A stretch of 64,000 nucleotides of DNA from Teichococcus aestuarii (GTDB lineage: Bacteria > Pseudomonadota > Alphaproteobacteria > Acetobacterales > Acetobacteraceae): positions 124,001-188,000 of the forward strand of contig NZ_PDOA01000001.1 of the NCBI RefSeq assembly GCF_003116135.1. Reading direction: 5' to 3'. The notes beneath the pieces are model-generated. The model saw nothing but the letters and a program-made list of their open reading frames with translations, was not told where the DNA came from and made no database searches. Both the position numbers and the translations under genes were made by a program. Below are positions 8,237 to 16,127 of the stretch, one piece after another (within the stretch, counting starts at the first letter, position 1; each line of letters opens with the position of its first letter).

Positions 8237-9682
8237 ATGATGATCGACGCCCTCCTCACCCCCTCCGAGATGGCGGAGGCCGACCGCGCGGCCGCCGCCG
8301 CCGGCCATGCCGGCCTCGCGCTGATGCGCGCGGCGGGCGGCGCGGTGGCGCGCGCGGTGCGCCGGCGCTTCCGCCCCTGCCGCGTTCTGGTGCTGGCCGG
8401 CCCCGGCAACAATGGCGGCGACGGCTATGTGGCGGCGCGCCTGCTGGAGCAGGCGGGCTGGCCGGTGGCCGTGGCGCCGCTCGCGGCTCCGCGCCCGGGC
8501 ACCGACGCCGCCATGGTGGCCGCCGAATGGCGCGGCCCGGTGGTGCCGCTGGATGCCACCGAGATCGGCCGGGCCGGGCTGGTGATCGACGCGCTGTTCG
8601 GCGCCGGCCTCGCGCGGCCGCTGGCGCCGGATCTGGCCTCGCTGCTGCGCGGCGTGGCGGCGCCGCTGGTGGCGGTGGATGTCCCGTCGGGGCTGGATGG
8701 CGCCACCGGCCAGCCGCTGGGCGGCTTCGCGCCGCAGGCGGCACTCACCGTCACCTTCTTCCGCCAGAAGCCGGGGCACCTGCTGCTGCCGGGGCGGGCG
8801 CTTTGCGGCACGGTCGAGCTGGCGCAGATCGGCCTGCCGGAGAGCGTGCTGCCCGGCATCGGGCCGCGCGCCTTCCGCAACGGTCCGGGGCTGTGGGCGC
8901 TGCCGCGCCGTGATGCCGGGAGCCACAAGTTCAGCCTGGGCCATGTCACGCTCCTGGCCGGGGCGGAGATGCCGGGTGCCGCCCGGCTGGCGGCCGGGGC
9001 CGCGCGGCGGGCCGGGGCCGGTCTGGTGACGGTGGCGGCGCCGGATGCCGCCACCGCCGCCCTGTTCCGCGCCGGCGAGCCGGGGCTGCTGGTGACCGAG
9101 GCGCCCCCCGCGGCGCTGCTGGAGGATACCCGGCGCAATGCCTGGCTGCTCGGCCCCGGCCTGCCGGCGGGGCCGGAGGCGCTGGCGGTGCTGCGCCAGG
9201 TGGTGCGGGCCGGGCGCGCCGTGGTGGCCGATGGCGGCGCGCTGACGGCTGCCGCCGGCAACCCCGGGGCGCTGCATGGCACGGCGGTACTGACGCCCCA
9301 TGCCGGGGAATTCGCCCGCGTCTTCGGCCCGCCCGGCGCCGACCGGCTGGCCGCCGCCCGCGCCGCCGCCGCGCGGACCGGCGCGGTAACGGTCCTGAAA
9401 GGTGCCGACAGCATCATCGCCGCGCCGGATGGCCGTGTGGCGATCAACGACCATGCGCCGCCCGCCCTGGCCACCGCCGGCAGCGGCGATGTGCTGGCCG
9501 GGCTGGTGGCCGGGTTGCTGGCGCAGGGCATGGCGCCGTTCGAGGCGGCCTGCGCCGCCGTGTGGCTGCATGGCGAGGCGGCGTTCCGTGCCCTGGGCGG
9601 CGCGCCGCCGCAGGCGCCGCTGGTGGCGGAGGCGCTGCTGCCGGAAATCGGCGCGAGTATCGCCGCACGCCTTTCCTTTTGA
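8237..9682 (+). CDS. nnr: Bifunctional NAD(P)H-hydrate repair enzyme (epimerase + dehydratase)
   Basis: A 481-residue fusion that repairs hydrated NADH/NADPH. Residues 1 to about 210 form the NAD(P)HX epimerase (YjeF_N, with GPGNNGGDG at residues 55-63 and the DALFGAGL segment). Residues from about 220 onward form the ADP/ATP-dependent NAD(P)HX dehydratase of the ribokinase-like fold, with TPHAGEFARVFG, VLKGADSII and the C-terminal AGSGDVLAGLVAGLL signature. The length matches the E. coli YjeF/Nnr fusion. Divergent from the ABC operon; a CTAG-containing -10-like element lies just upstream. Confidence 0.95.
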   Translation: MMIDALLTPSEMAEADRAAAAAGHAGLALMRAAGGAVARAVRRRFRPCRVLVLAGPGNNGGDGYVAARLLEQAGWPVAVAPLAAPRPGTDAAMVAAEWRGPVVPLDATEIGRAGLVIDALFGAGLARPLAPDLASLLRGVAAPLVAVDVPSGLDGATGQPLGGFAPQAALTVTFFRQKPGHLLLPGRALCGTVELAQIGLPESVLPGIGPRAFRNGPGLWALPRRDAGSHKFSLGHVTLLAGAEMPGAARLAAGAARRAGAGLVTVAAPDAATAALFRAGEPGLLVTEAPPAALLEDTRRNAWLLGPGLPAGPEALAVLRQVVRAGRAVVADGGALTAAAGNPGALHGTAVLTPHAGEFARVFGPPGADRLAAARAAAARTGAVTVLKGADSIIAAPDGRVAINDHAPPALATAGSGDVLAGLVAGLLAQGMAPFEAACAAVWLHGEAAFRALGGAPPQAPLVAEALLPEIGASIAARLSF

Positions 9683-9791
9683 CCCTGGGCTGCGGCAGAT
9701 TGCTCACCACATGTTTCATCAGATTTCAGGATCGCGTGGTCCACACTGCCGTCGAGGGTCTCCCGGCCCGGGCTGAATGGAGGAGGGATCA

Positions 9792-11189
9792 ATGTCGGAT
9801 GTCGCCGTCGCCGAAGTCGGCTTCTTCGATCGGGCGCTGAAGAAGGTCTCGCTGCTGTGGCGGGACATGGCCTCCTCTGTCTCCACCCCGGCCGAGGGGC
9901 TGTCCTGGGAGGCGCGGATGCGCGCCTGCCTGGAGGCGCGCGGTGGCGAGGTCTCCGCCCGGGCACGCGCCGCCGACCTGGCGCAGGCCTATCTGGGGCT
10001 GGACGAGACAGGACGGGTGGCCTTCTTCAGGGCGCTGGCCGGCTTCGACTCAGACCCGGCAGCGGTGGAGGGGGCAATGCGCGAGGTGAGCGCGGCGCCG
10101 GACGCCGCTGCCCGCGCCAGCGCCAAGGCGAAGCTGCGCCGGGTGCTGGAGCCGCCGCGCCTGCGGCTGCTGACGCAGTTCACCTCCATCCCCAACGGCA
10201 TGAAGTTCCTGGTGGACCTGCGCGCCGACCTGGTGCGGCTGATGGGGGCCGACCCGATGCTGCGGGCGCTGGACGCCGACCTGCGCAGCCTGCTGGGAAG
10301 CTGGTTCGACCTCGGCTTCCTCGACCTGCGGCGGATCGACTGGAACTCGCCTGCCGCGCTGCTGGAGAAGCTGGTGGGCTACGAGGCGGTGCACCGCATC
10401 CGCACCTGGCGGGACCTCAAGAACCGGCTGGATTCCGACCGCCGCTGCTACGCCTTCTTCCACCCCCGCATGCCGGAGGAGCCGCTGATCTTCGTCGAGG
10501 TGGCGCTGGTGAAGGGGCTGTCCGGCTCGGTGCAGACGCTGCTGGACGAGCGCGCCCCGGTGCAGGACCCCCGCGCTGCGGACACGGCCATCTTCTACTC
10601 CATCAACAATTGCCAGCGCGGGCTGGACGGCATCTCCTTCGGCAATTTCCTGATCAAGCGGGTGGTCTCGCTGCTGTCGGAGGAGTTCTCGAACCTCAAG
10701 ACCTTCTCCACCCTCTCCCCCATTCCCGGCTTCCGCCGCTGGCTGGAGGAGCAGCTCATCGAGCCGCACCCGAAGCTGCTGACGGAGGAGGAGAACAAGC
10801 AGCTTGTCGAGCTCTCCGGCCTGGCCGACGGCAATGCCGCGCTGCGCGCGCTGCTGGGCGGCCGCCGGCCGCTGACCGAAGGGTGGGGGCCGAAGACCGA
10901 GCCGGTGCTGACGCGGCTCTGCGCCCGCTACCTCGTGCTGGAGACCGGCCGCGGCGGCCGCCGTGCGCGCGACCCGGTGGGGCATTTCCACCTCTCGAAT
11001 GGCGCCCGGGTGGAGCGGATCTGCTGGCGCGGCGACATCTCGGAGAAGGGAATGCGCGAGAGCCTCGGCTTCATGGTCAACTATCTCTACGATCCGGCCA
11101 AGATCGAGGATTACCACGAGGGCTATGTCGGCGAGGGCAGCCGCGCCGCCGCCACCGCGCTGCGCAAGCTGGCCCGCAGCGGGCCCTGA
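9792..11189 (+). CDS. Malonyl-CoA decarboxylase
   Basis: A 465-residue cytosolic enzyme of the MCD family (malonyl-CoA to acetyl-CoA and CO2). The helical N-terminal domain covers residues 1 to about 190; the C-terminal catalytic domain of acetyltransferase fold follows. Conserved parts seen are HPRMPEEPLIFVEVAL, the FYSINNCQRGLDGISFGNFL block with the family's catalytic Ser, and the late FHLSNGARVERICW block with the catalytic His. ATG at 9792 follows a GGAGGG site by about five bases; an ATG at 9777 has no such site. The malonyl-CoA synthetase and carrier genes found next to it in mat clusters are absent here. Confidence 0.92.
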   Translation: MSDVAVAEVGFFDRALKKVSLLWRDMASSVSTPAEGLSWEARMRACLEARGGEVSARARAADLAQAYLGLDETGRVAFFRALAGFDSDPAAVEGAMREVSAAPDAAARASAKAKLRRVLEPPRLRLLTQFTSIPNGMKFLVDLRADLVRLMGADPMLRALDADLRSLLGSWFDLGFLDLRRIDWNSPAALLEKLVGYEAVHRIRTWRDLKNRLDSDRRCYAFFHPRMPEEPLIFVEVALVKGLSGSVQTLLDERAPVQDPRAADTAIFYSINNCQRGLDGISFGNFLIKRVVSLLSEEFSNLKTFSTLSPIPGFRRWLEEQLIEPHPKLLTEEENKQLVELSGLADGNAALRALLGGRRPLTEGWGPKTEPVLTRLCARYLVLETGRGGRRARDPVGHFHLSNGARVERICWRGDISEKGMRESLGFMVNYLYDPAKIEDYHEGYVGEGSRAAATALRKLARSGP

Positions 11190-11252
11190 ACCCGTAGCCC
11201 CTGAACCACAGTCCGGGGACGACTAGTCGGCCCTGGTCCCAGGGCGGGGACC

Positions 11253-12035
11253 TCACCTCGGCAGGGGAGACGGGACGGGAAGGGCGTTGAAGCCGGGCCG
11301 CGCGAACAGATAGCCCTGGAACAGCGTGACCCCGAGTTCCCGCAGCACCTGGAGCTCGCCTTCCGTCTCCACGCCCTCCGCCACCACCTGGATGGACAGG
11401 TCCCGGCACATCGCGACGGTATGGCGCAGGATGATGCGCCGTGCGGCGTCCGTATCCGCCCCGCGCAGCAGCCCCATGTCGAGCTTGACGATATCGGGCT
11501 GGAACATGGCCAGCAGGTTGAGGCCCGACCAGCCACTGCCGAAATCGTCGATGGCGGTGCGGAAGCCGGTGGCGCGGTAGGTGGAGAGGATGTTCAGCAG
11601 GTGCGCGGGGTCCGCCATCGCCTCCCCCTCGGTGAACTCGAAGATCAGGCGCTCGCGCGGCAGGCTGACGCGGCGGGCCGCCTCCAGGCTGGCACGGATG
11701 CAGGCCTGGGGCTCGTACACGGCGTTGGGCATGAAGTTGATGGAGAGCGAGGCCTCCGTCCCGCCCAGCCCCAGCGCCGCCGCCTGCTCGATCGCCTGCA
11801 CGCGGCAGCGCTGGTCGAAGGCATAGCGGTTGTCCGGCCCCACCTGGGCGAGGACGTGGCTGGCCGGCTCCCCCTGCGCCCCGCGCACCAGCGCCTCATA
11901 GGCAAAGATGGCGGTGCCGCCGGGGACCAGGGCGACGATGGGCTGGAAGGCCATAGCGATCGGCGGCAGGCTTGCCAGGGCCTCCGAGCGGCATCCGAGG
12001 CAGCCGCGCGCGGAGGGCAGAGAATCGTGCGGCAT
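11253..12035 (-). CDS. Stand-alone EAL-domain protein, likely c-di-GMP phosphodiesterase
   Basis: A 260-residue protein consisting of almost nothing but an EAL domain. The catalytic set looks complete: Glu47 in YEALVRG, Asn in NFMPNAVY, Glu in FEFTEG, the DDFGSG loop, the Lys-x-Asp of VKLDMG, Glu in EGVETEGE and Gln in QGYLF. It is therefore likely active, hydrolysing cyclic di-GMP to pGpG. The N-terminal 25 residues hold a CLGC motif (Cys12, Cys15) before the domain and no known sensor. It is divergent from the thiamine-diphosphate enzyme gene and converges on malonyl-CoA decarboxylase. Confidence 0.9.
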   Translation of the reverse strand: MPHDSLPSARGCLGCRSEALASLPPIAMAFQPIVALVPGGTAIFAYEALVRGAQGEPASHVLAQVGPDNRYAFDQRCRVQAIEQAAALGLGGTEASLSINFMPNAVYEPQACIRASLEAARRVSLPRERLIFEFTEGEAMADPAHLLNILSTYRATGFRTAIDDFGSGWSGLNLLAMFQPDIVKLDMGLLRGADTDAARRIILRHTVAMCRDLSIQVVAEGVETEGELQVLRELGVTLFQGYLFARPGFNALPVPSPLPR

Positions 12036-12135
12036 GGGGAAGGACCTTTGTGCAGACGGCAAGCCTGCGACCTTGCACCAATCCGACGGCCGCCTCGTCC
12101 CGGTTGATAAGGTCAAGTGGTGAACATGCGGTGAC

Positions 12136-12182
12136 TTGGTGGCGGGCCCAAAGCCTCCTAGGCTGGCCTGGTCCAGGACCAG
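12136..12182 (+). promoter_or_regulatory. Candidate promoter and operator of the thiamine-diphosphate enzyme gene
   Basis: TTGGTG (12136-12141) and TAGGCT (12159-12164) are 17 bases apart. A perfect palindrome with seven-base arms, CTGGTCC-A-GGACCAG (12168-12182), sits over the expected transcription start and 21 bases before the ATG. A repressor bound there would block initiation; alternatively it forms a short leader hairpin. Visual assignment. Confidence 0.4.
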
Positions 12183-12203
12183 ATCACCCGGAAAGGGGAG
12201 CCC

Positions 12204-14597
12204 ATGAACGCCACGCCAGACCGGCGCGCGCTGCGCGCCGCGGAAGACCCCGCCCGGCGCCTCCGCCTCCTGCGCGCGCTGGAGAAGAAGCTCCTCTGGC
12301 TTTCGGCCTGGACCATCCACAACGCCAACCACATCCGCCCCAACCGGGACGGGCTCAAGGTGGGCGGGCACCAGGCCTCCTCCGCCTCGGTCGCCGCGAT
12401 CATGACGGCGCTCTACTTCGACATCCTGCGGCCGCAGGACCGGGTGGCGGTGAAGCCGCATGCCGGGCCGGTGTTCCACGCGGTGAACTACCTGCTGGGC
12501 CGGCAGGAGCGGGAGAAGCTCGCCACGCTGCGGCAGTTCGGCGGCATCCAGCCCTATCCGAGCCGGGTGAAGGACGGGGCGGAGGTGGATTTCTCCACCG
12601 GCTCCGTGGGCCTCGGCGTGGCGCTCACCTCCTTCGCCGCGCTGGTGCAGGACTATGTGCACCTGCACGGGCTGGCGCGGGAGGGCATGCCCCAGGGGCG
12701 GCACGTCGCCATCGTGGGCGATGCGGAACTCGATGAAGGCAACATCTACGAGGCCCTGCTGGAGGGCTGGAAGCACGACATCCGCGATGTCTGGTGGGTG
12801 ATCGACTACAACCGCCAGAGCCTCGATTCCGTGGTGCCGGACCGGCTGTTCGGCCGCATCGAGGGGCTGTTCCGCGACATGGGGTGGAACGTCGTCACCC
12901 TGAAATACGGCCGCAAGCTGGAGGCCGCCTTCGCCCGCGAGGATGGCGAGCACCTGCGCCGCTGGATCGACGACTGCCCGAACAGCCTCTACTCGGCGCT
13001 CACCTTCCAGGGCGGCGCCGCCTGGCGGGCCGCGCTGCTGGCGGAGTTGGGGCGCATCGACGGCATCCGCGCCATCATCGACCCGCTGACCGACGAGGAG
13101 CTGGGCGCGCTGATGACCAATCTCGGCGGCCACGACATCGAGACGCTGACGGAGGCCTTCCGCGCCCAGGAGGCGGCGGGGGACCAGCCCACCTGCTTCA
13201 TCGCATACACGGTGAAGGGCATGGGCCTGCCCTTCGCCGGGCACAAGGACAACCATGCCGGGCTGATGACCCGCGAGCAGATGGAGGTGTTCCGCGCCGA
13301 GATGGGCATCCGCCCCGGCCATGAGTGGGACCGCTTCGAGGGGCTCGACATCCCGGAGGACGAGCTGGCCGATTTCCTGGCCGGCCTGCCCTTCGCGCAG
13401 AAGCTGACGCCGGAGGGGCGCTGCCTCTCGGCGTCCGAGGTGCCGGTGCCGGCCACGCTCAGCCCGCCGCGCCTGCCGCCCAACAGGATGCTCTCCACCC
13501 AGGCGGGCTTCGGCGAGATGCTGGCCGAGATCGGCCGCGGCGGGCGCGAGACGCAGGCGATGGCCAGCCGCATCGTCACCACCAGCCCGGACGTGACGGT
13601 CTCAACCAGCCTCGGCCCCTGGGTGAACCGGCGCGGCATCTTCGACCGGCACCTGAAGAACGACGTGTTCCGCGATGCCAAGCTGGCTTCCGCGCAGCGC
13701 TGGGGCATGTCGCCCAAGGGGCAGCATGTGGAGCTGGGCATCGCCGAGCAGAACCTGTTCCTGGTGCTGGGCGCGCTGGGGCTGGCGGACCGGATGCACG
13801 GCGCCCGGCTGCTGCCTGTGGGCACGGTGTACGACCCCTTCGTCAACCGCGGCCTCGATGCGCTGATCTATGCCTGCTACCAGGATGCGCGCTTCCTGCT
13901 GGTCTCCACCCCCTCCGGCCTGACGCTGGCGCCGGAGGGCGGGCAGCACCAGAGCAGCAACACGCCGCTGCTCGGTATCGCGCAGGACCGGCTGGCGAGC
14001 TACGAGCCGGCGCACACGGATGAGCTGGCGATCCTGCTGCGCCACGCCTTCCACCACATGCAGCAGCCGGATGGCTCGGCGGTGTGGCTGCGGCTTTCCA
14101 CCCGCAGTATCGTGCAGCCCGAGCGGGTGCTGGACCCGGCGGCGGTGATCGCCGGCGGCTACTGGGCGGTGGCGCCGGAGCCCGGCGCGCGCATCGCCAT
14201 CGCCTACCAGGGCCCGGTGGCGCCGGAGGCCATGGCCGCCTTCGAGGCGCTGCGGGAGGAGGAGCCGGGGGCGGGGCTGCTCGCCGTCACCAGCCCGGAC
14301 CGGCTGCATGCCGGCTGGCTGGCCTCGCGCCGCGCGGCGCGGCAGGGGCCCGGGGCCGCGTCGTCCGCGATCGAGCGGCTGCTGGCGCCGCTGGCGCCGG
14401 GTGCCGCCATCGTCTCGGTGCTGGACGGCCACCCGGCGGCGCATGCCTGGATGGGGGCGGTGCGCGGCCAGCGCGTGGTGCCGCTGGGCGTGGACCGTTT
14501 CGGCCAGTCCGGCGACATCCCCGACCTCTACCGGGAATACGGCCTGGACACCGACGCCATCCTGGACGCCTGCGCCCAGGCGCTTCTGGAAAGCTGA
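12204..14597 (+). CDS. Thiamine-diphosphate enzyme related to transketolase and homodimeric pyruvate dehydrogenase E1
   Basis: A 797-residue protein. The N-terminal half resembles AceE-type 2-oxo-acid dehydrogenase E1 and transketolase: substrate/cofactor region HASSA-like GGHQASSASVAAIM, AVKPHAGPVFHAVNYLLG, the diphosphate-binding motif beginning GDAELDEGN (Gly172) and ending IDYNRQSLD. A pyrimidine-binding domain (GIAEQNLFLVLGALGLA) follows, then a C-terminal transketolase domain. It is shorter than E. coli AceE (about 890) and longer than transketolase (about 660). No E2 or E3 gene is adjacent, so a role as a stand-alone transketolase-like enzyme or as an orphan E1 is equally possible. The substrate is unknown. 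Confidence 0.8.
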   Translation: MNATPDRRALRAAEDPARRLRLLRALEKKLLWLSAWTIHNANHIRPNRDGLKVGGHQASSASVAAIMTALYFDILRPQDRVAVKPHAGPVFHAVNYLLGRQEREKLATLRQFGGIQPYPSRVKDGAEVDFSTGSVGLGVALTSFAALVQDYVHLHGLAREGMPQGRHVAIVGDAELDEGNIYEALLEGWKHDIRDVWWVIDYNRQSLDSVVPDRLFGRIEGLFRDMGWNVVTLKYGRKLEAAFAREDGEHLRRWIDDCPNSLYSALTFQGGAAWRAALLAELGRIDGIRAIIDPLTDEELGALMTNLGGHDIETLTEAFRAQEAAGDQPTCFIAYTVKGMGLPFAGHKDNHAGLMTREQMEVFRAEMGIRPGHEWDRFEGLDIPEDELADFLAGLPFAQKLTPEGRCLSASEVPVPATLSPPRLPPNRMLSTQAGFGEMLAEIGRGGRETQAMASRIVTTSPDVTVSTSLGPWVNRRGIFDRHLKNDVFRDAKLASAQRWGMSPKGQHVELGIAEQNLFLVLGALGLADRMHGARLLPVGTVYDPFVNRGLDALIYACYQDARFLLVSTPSGLTLAPEGGQHQSSNTPLLGIAQDRLASYEPAHTDELAILLRHAFHHMQQPDGSAVWLRLSTRSIVQPERVLDPAAVIAGGYWAVAPEPGARIAIAYQGPVAPEAMAAFEALREEEPGAGLLAVTSPDRLHAGWLASRRAARQGPGAASSAIERLLAPLAPGAAIVSVLDGHPAAHAWMGAVRGQRVVPLGVDRFGQSGDIPDLYREYGLDTDAILDACAQALLES

Positions 14598-14617
14598 CAG
14601 AGAAAAGAAGGGGGCTT

Positions 14618-14647
14618 CCGGGGGAATTCCTTCCCCCGGCCCTTTTT
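14618..14647. terminator. Bidirectional rho-independent terminator
   Basis: A perfect nine-base stem (14618-14626 with 14631-14639, four-base loop) is followed on the plus strand by CCC and a T run, and on the minus strand by a pyrimidine-rich TTCTTTTCTC stretch. It separates two convergent genes and its T run overlaps the stop codon of the minus-strand aminotransferase. Confidence 0.85.
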
Positions 14648-15848
14648 ACTTCCTGAAGAACTCGCTCAGCCGCCGCACCGTCTCGCGTGCCAGCGCCGTG
14701 TCGATGGCGAAGCACAGCCGGAGCTTGCCCTGCCCGGAGGGCCCGAAGGCGGTGCCCGGCGCCAGCCCCACCTTGGCTTCGCGCAGGATGCGGACGGCGA
14801 GGGCCTTGGCGTCCGTCTCCCCCTCCACCGAGAACATCACGTAGAAGCTGCCTTCCGGCGCCTCGGCGCGGATGCCGGGGATGGCGGCCAGCCCCTCGCA
14901 GATGATGCGGCGGCTCTCCTGGCAGCGCCCCACCATGGTGCGGATGAAGTCGTCCCCCTGCTCCAGCGCGGCGATGCAGGCGTACTGGATGAAGGTGGGG
15001 ATGCTGGTGGTGTTGTACTGGCCGAGGTTGTCGAACACCGCGGCCATGCCCTCGGGGAAGATCAGCCAGCCGGCGCGCCAGCCGGTCATCGCCCAGTTCT
15101 TCGAGAAGGTGTTGCTGACCAGCAGCCTGTCCGTGCCGTCGCAGATCTCGAGGAAGGAGGGGGCGATGGCGTTGCCGTAGGTGAAGTGGTTGTACACCTC
15201 GTCCGACAGGATCCAGAGGCCGTGCTTCCGGGCGAGGTCGCGCACCGCCTCCATCTCGGCCCGCGGCATCACCCAGCCGGTCGGGTTGGAGGGGGAATTG
15301 ATGGCGATGACGCGGGTGCGGGGCGTGATGGCGGCGGCGATGTCCTCCAGCGCCAGGTGGAAGCCGCCCGCCTCGGTCTGGCGCAGCGCCACCGGCACCG
15401 GGCTGCCCCCCAGCACGCGCACCGTCTCGGCCAGGTTCGGCCAGTGGGGGGCGGGGAAGATCACCTCGTCGCCCGGGCTGAGCACGGCCTGCAGGCCCTG
15501 CATGATGGCGTTCATGCCGCCGGCGGTGAGGGTGAAGCGGCTGGCCGGCACCTCCACCCCCCAGTGGCGGCGGTGGTAGTCGGAGAGCGCCTGGCGCAGC
15601 CGGGGCAGGCCGAGGGCGTAGGTGTAGCGGGTCTGGCCCTCCCGCATGGCGGCGGCGGCGGCCTCGACGATGAAGGGCGGGGTGGGCAGGTCGCCCTCGC
15701 CGATCCAGAGCTTGATCACCTCCGGGTCGTCCCGCCCCAGATCGGCGATCTCGGCGATCTGGTTGGTGGACAGGGCGCGGATGCGCTCCGGCAGGTCGTC
15801 CAGCGGCGCGTGGAGGGCGGGGGAGGAGGCTGTGGTGGCGGTGCTCAT
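14646..15848 (-). CDS. PLP-dependent aminotransferase, class I/II
   Basis: A 400-residue fold-type I aminotransferase. The substrate/cofactor elements seen are TRYTYALGLP, NSPSNPTG, SDEVYNHFTYG, and the cofactor lysine in SNTFSKNWAMTGWRAGW, with the carboxylate-binding Arg in KLRLCFA near the end. It belongs with the aspartate / aromatic aminotransferase-like group; the amino-acid substrate cannot be assigned. The ATG at 15848 has a GAGG site six bases upstream; an ATG five codons earlier (15863) has none. Confidence 0.88.
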   Translation of the reverse strand: MSTATTASSPALHAPLDDLPERIRALSTNQIAEIADLGRDDPEVIKLWIGEGDLPTPPFIVEAAAAAMREGQTRYTYALGLPRLRQALSDYHRRHWGVEVPASRFTLTAGGMNAIMQGLQAVLSPGDEVIFPAPHWPNLAETVRVLGGSPVPVALRQTEAGGFHLALEDIAAAITPRTRVIAINSPSNPTGWVMPRAEMEAVRDLARKHGLWILSDEVYNHFTYGNAIAPSFLEICDGTDRLLVSNTFSKNWAMTGWRAGWLIFPEGMAAVFDNLGQYNTTSIPTFIQYACIAALEQGDDFIRTMVGRCQESRRIICEGLAAIPGIRAEAPEGSFYVMFSVEGETDAKALAVRILREAKVGLAPGTAFGPSGQGKLRLCFAIDTALARETVRRLSEFFRK

Positions 15849-15998
15849 GCGGACCTCGGGCATCGTCCAGACTGTGTGCCGGGCGCCGCGCAGCCGCGCA
15901 AGCGGGATGGAATGGGCGCCGATGACGGCGGGGACCCTTTCAAAGACGATGCCACTGCGCTAAACGCGCCCCCTTATGGAGACGCCGGGACTGCGTTC

Positions 15999-16083
15999 GC
16001 GGGCGTGGTGGAACTGGCAGACACGCTGGATTTAGGTTCCAGTGGCGCAAGCCGTGGGGGTTCAAATCCCTCCGCCCGCACCA
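15999..16083 (+). tRNA. tRNA-Leu (anticodon TAG)
   Basis: An 85-base class II tRNA: acceptor stem GCGGGCG / CGCCCGC, anticodon stem CTGGA / TCCAG with loop TTTAGGT giving TAG at 16033-16035, a long variable arm, T arm with GGTTCAAATCC, discriminator A and an encoded CCA. It lies directly upstream of tig, 44 bases before the start. Confidence 0.96.
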
Positions 16084-16127
16084 CCGGCGACCGGCGCAGG
16101 ACTGAATTTCAGGAGCATGGTGTGGCG

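Noticed and set aside
14618-14639. Inverted repeat as a possible transposon end
   Set aside because: It is a compact hairpin with a T run between convergent genes, which is a terminator; there is no transposase or target duplication.
15186-16127. Upstream extension of the tig reading frame
   Set aside because: It runs through the complete tRNA-Leu gene and the antisense aminotransferase; there is a normal trigger factor start at 16128 or 16122.
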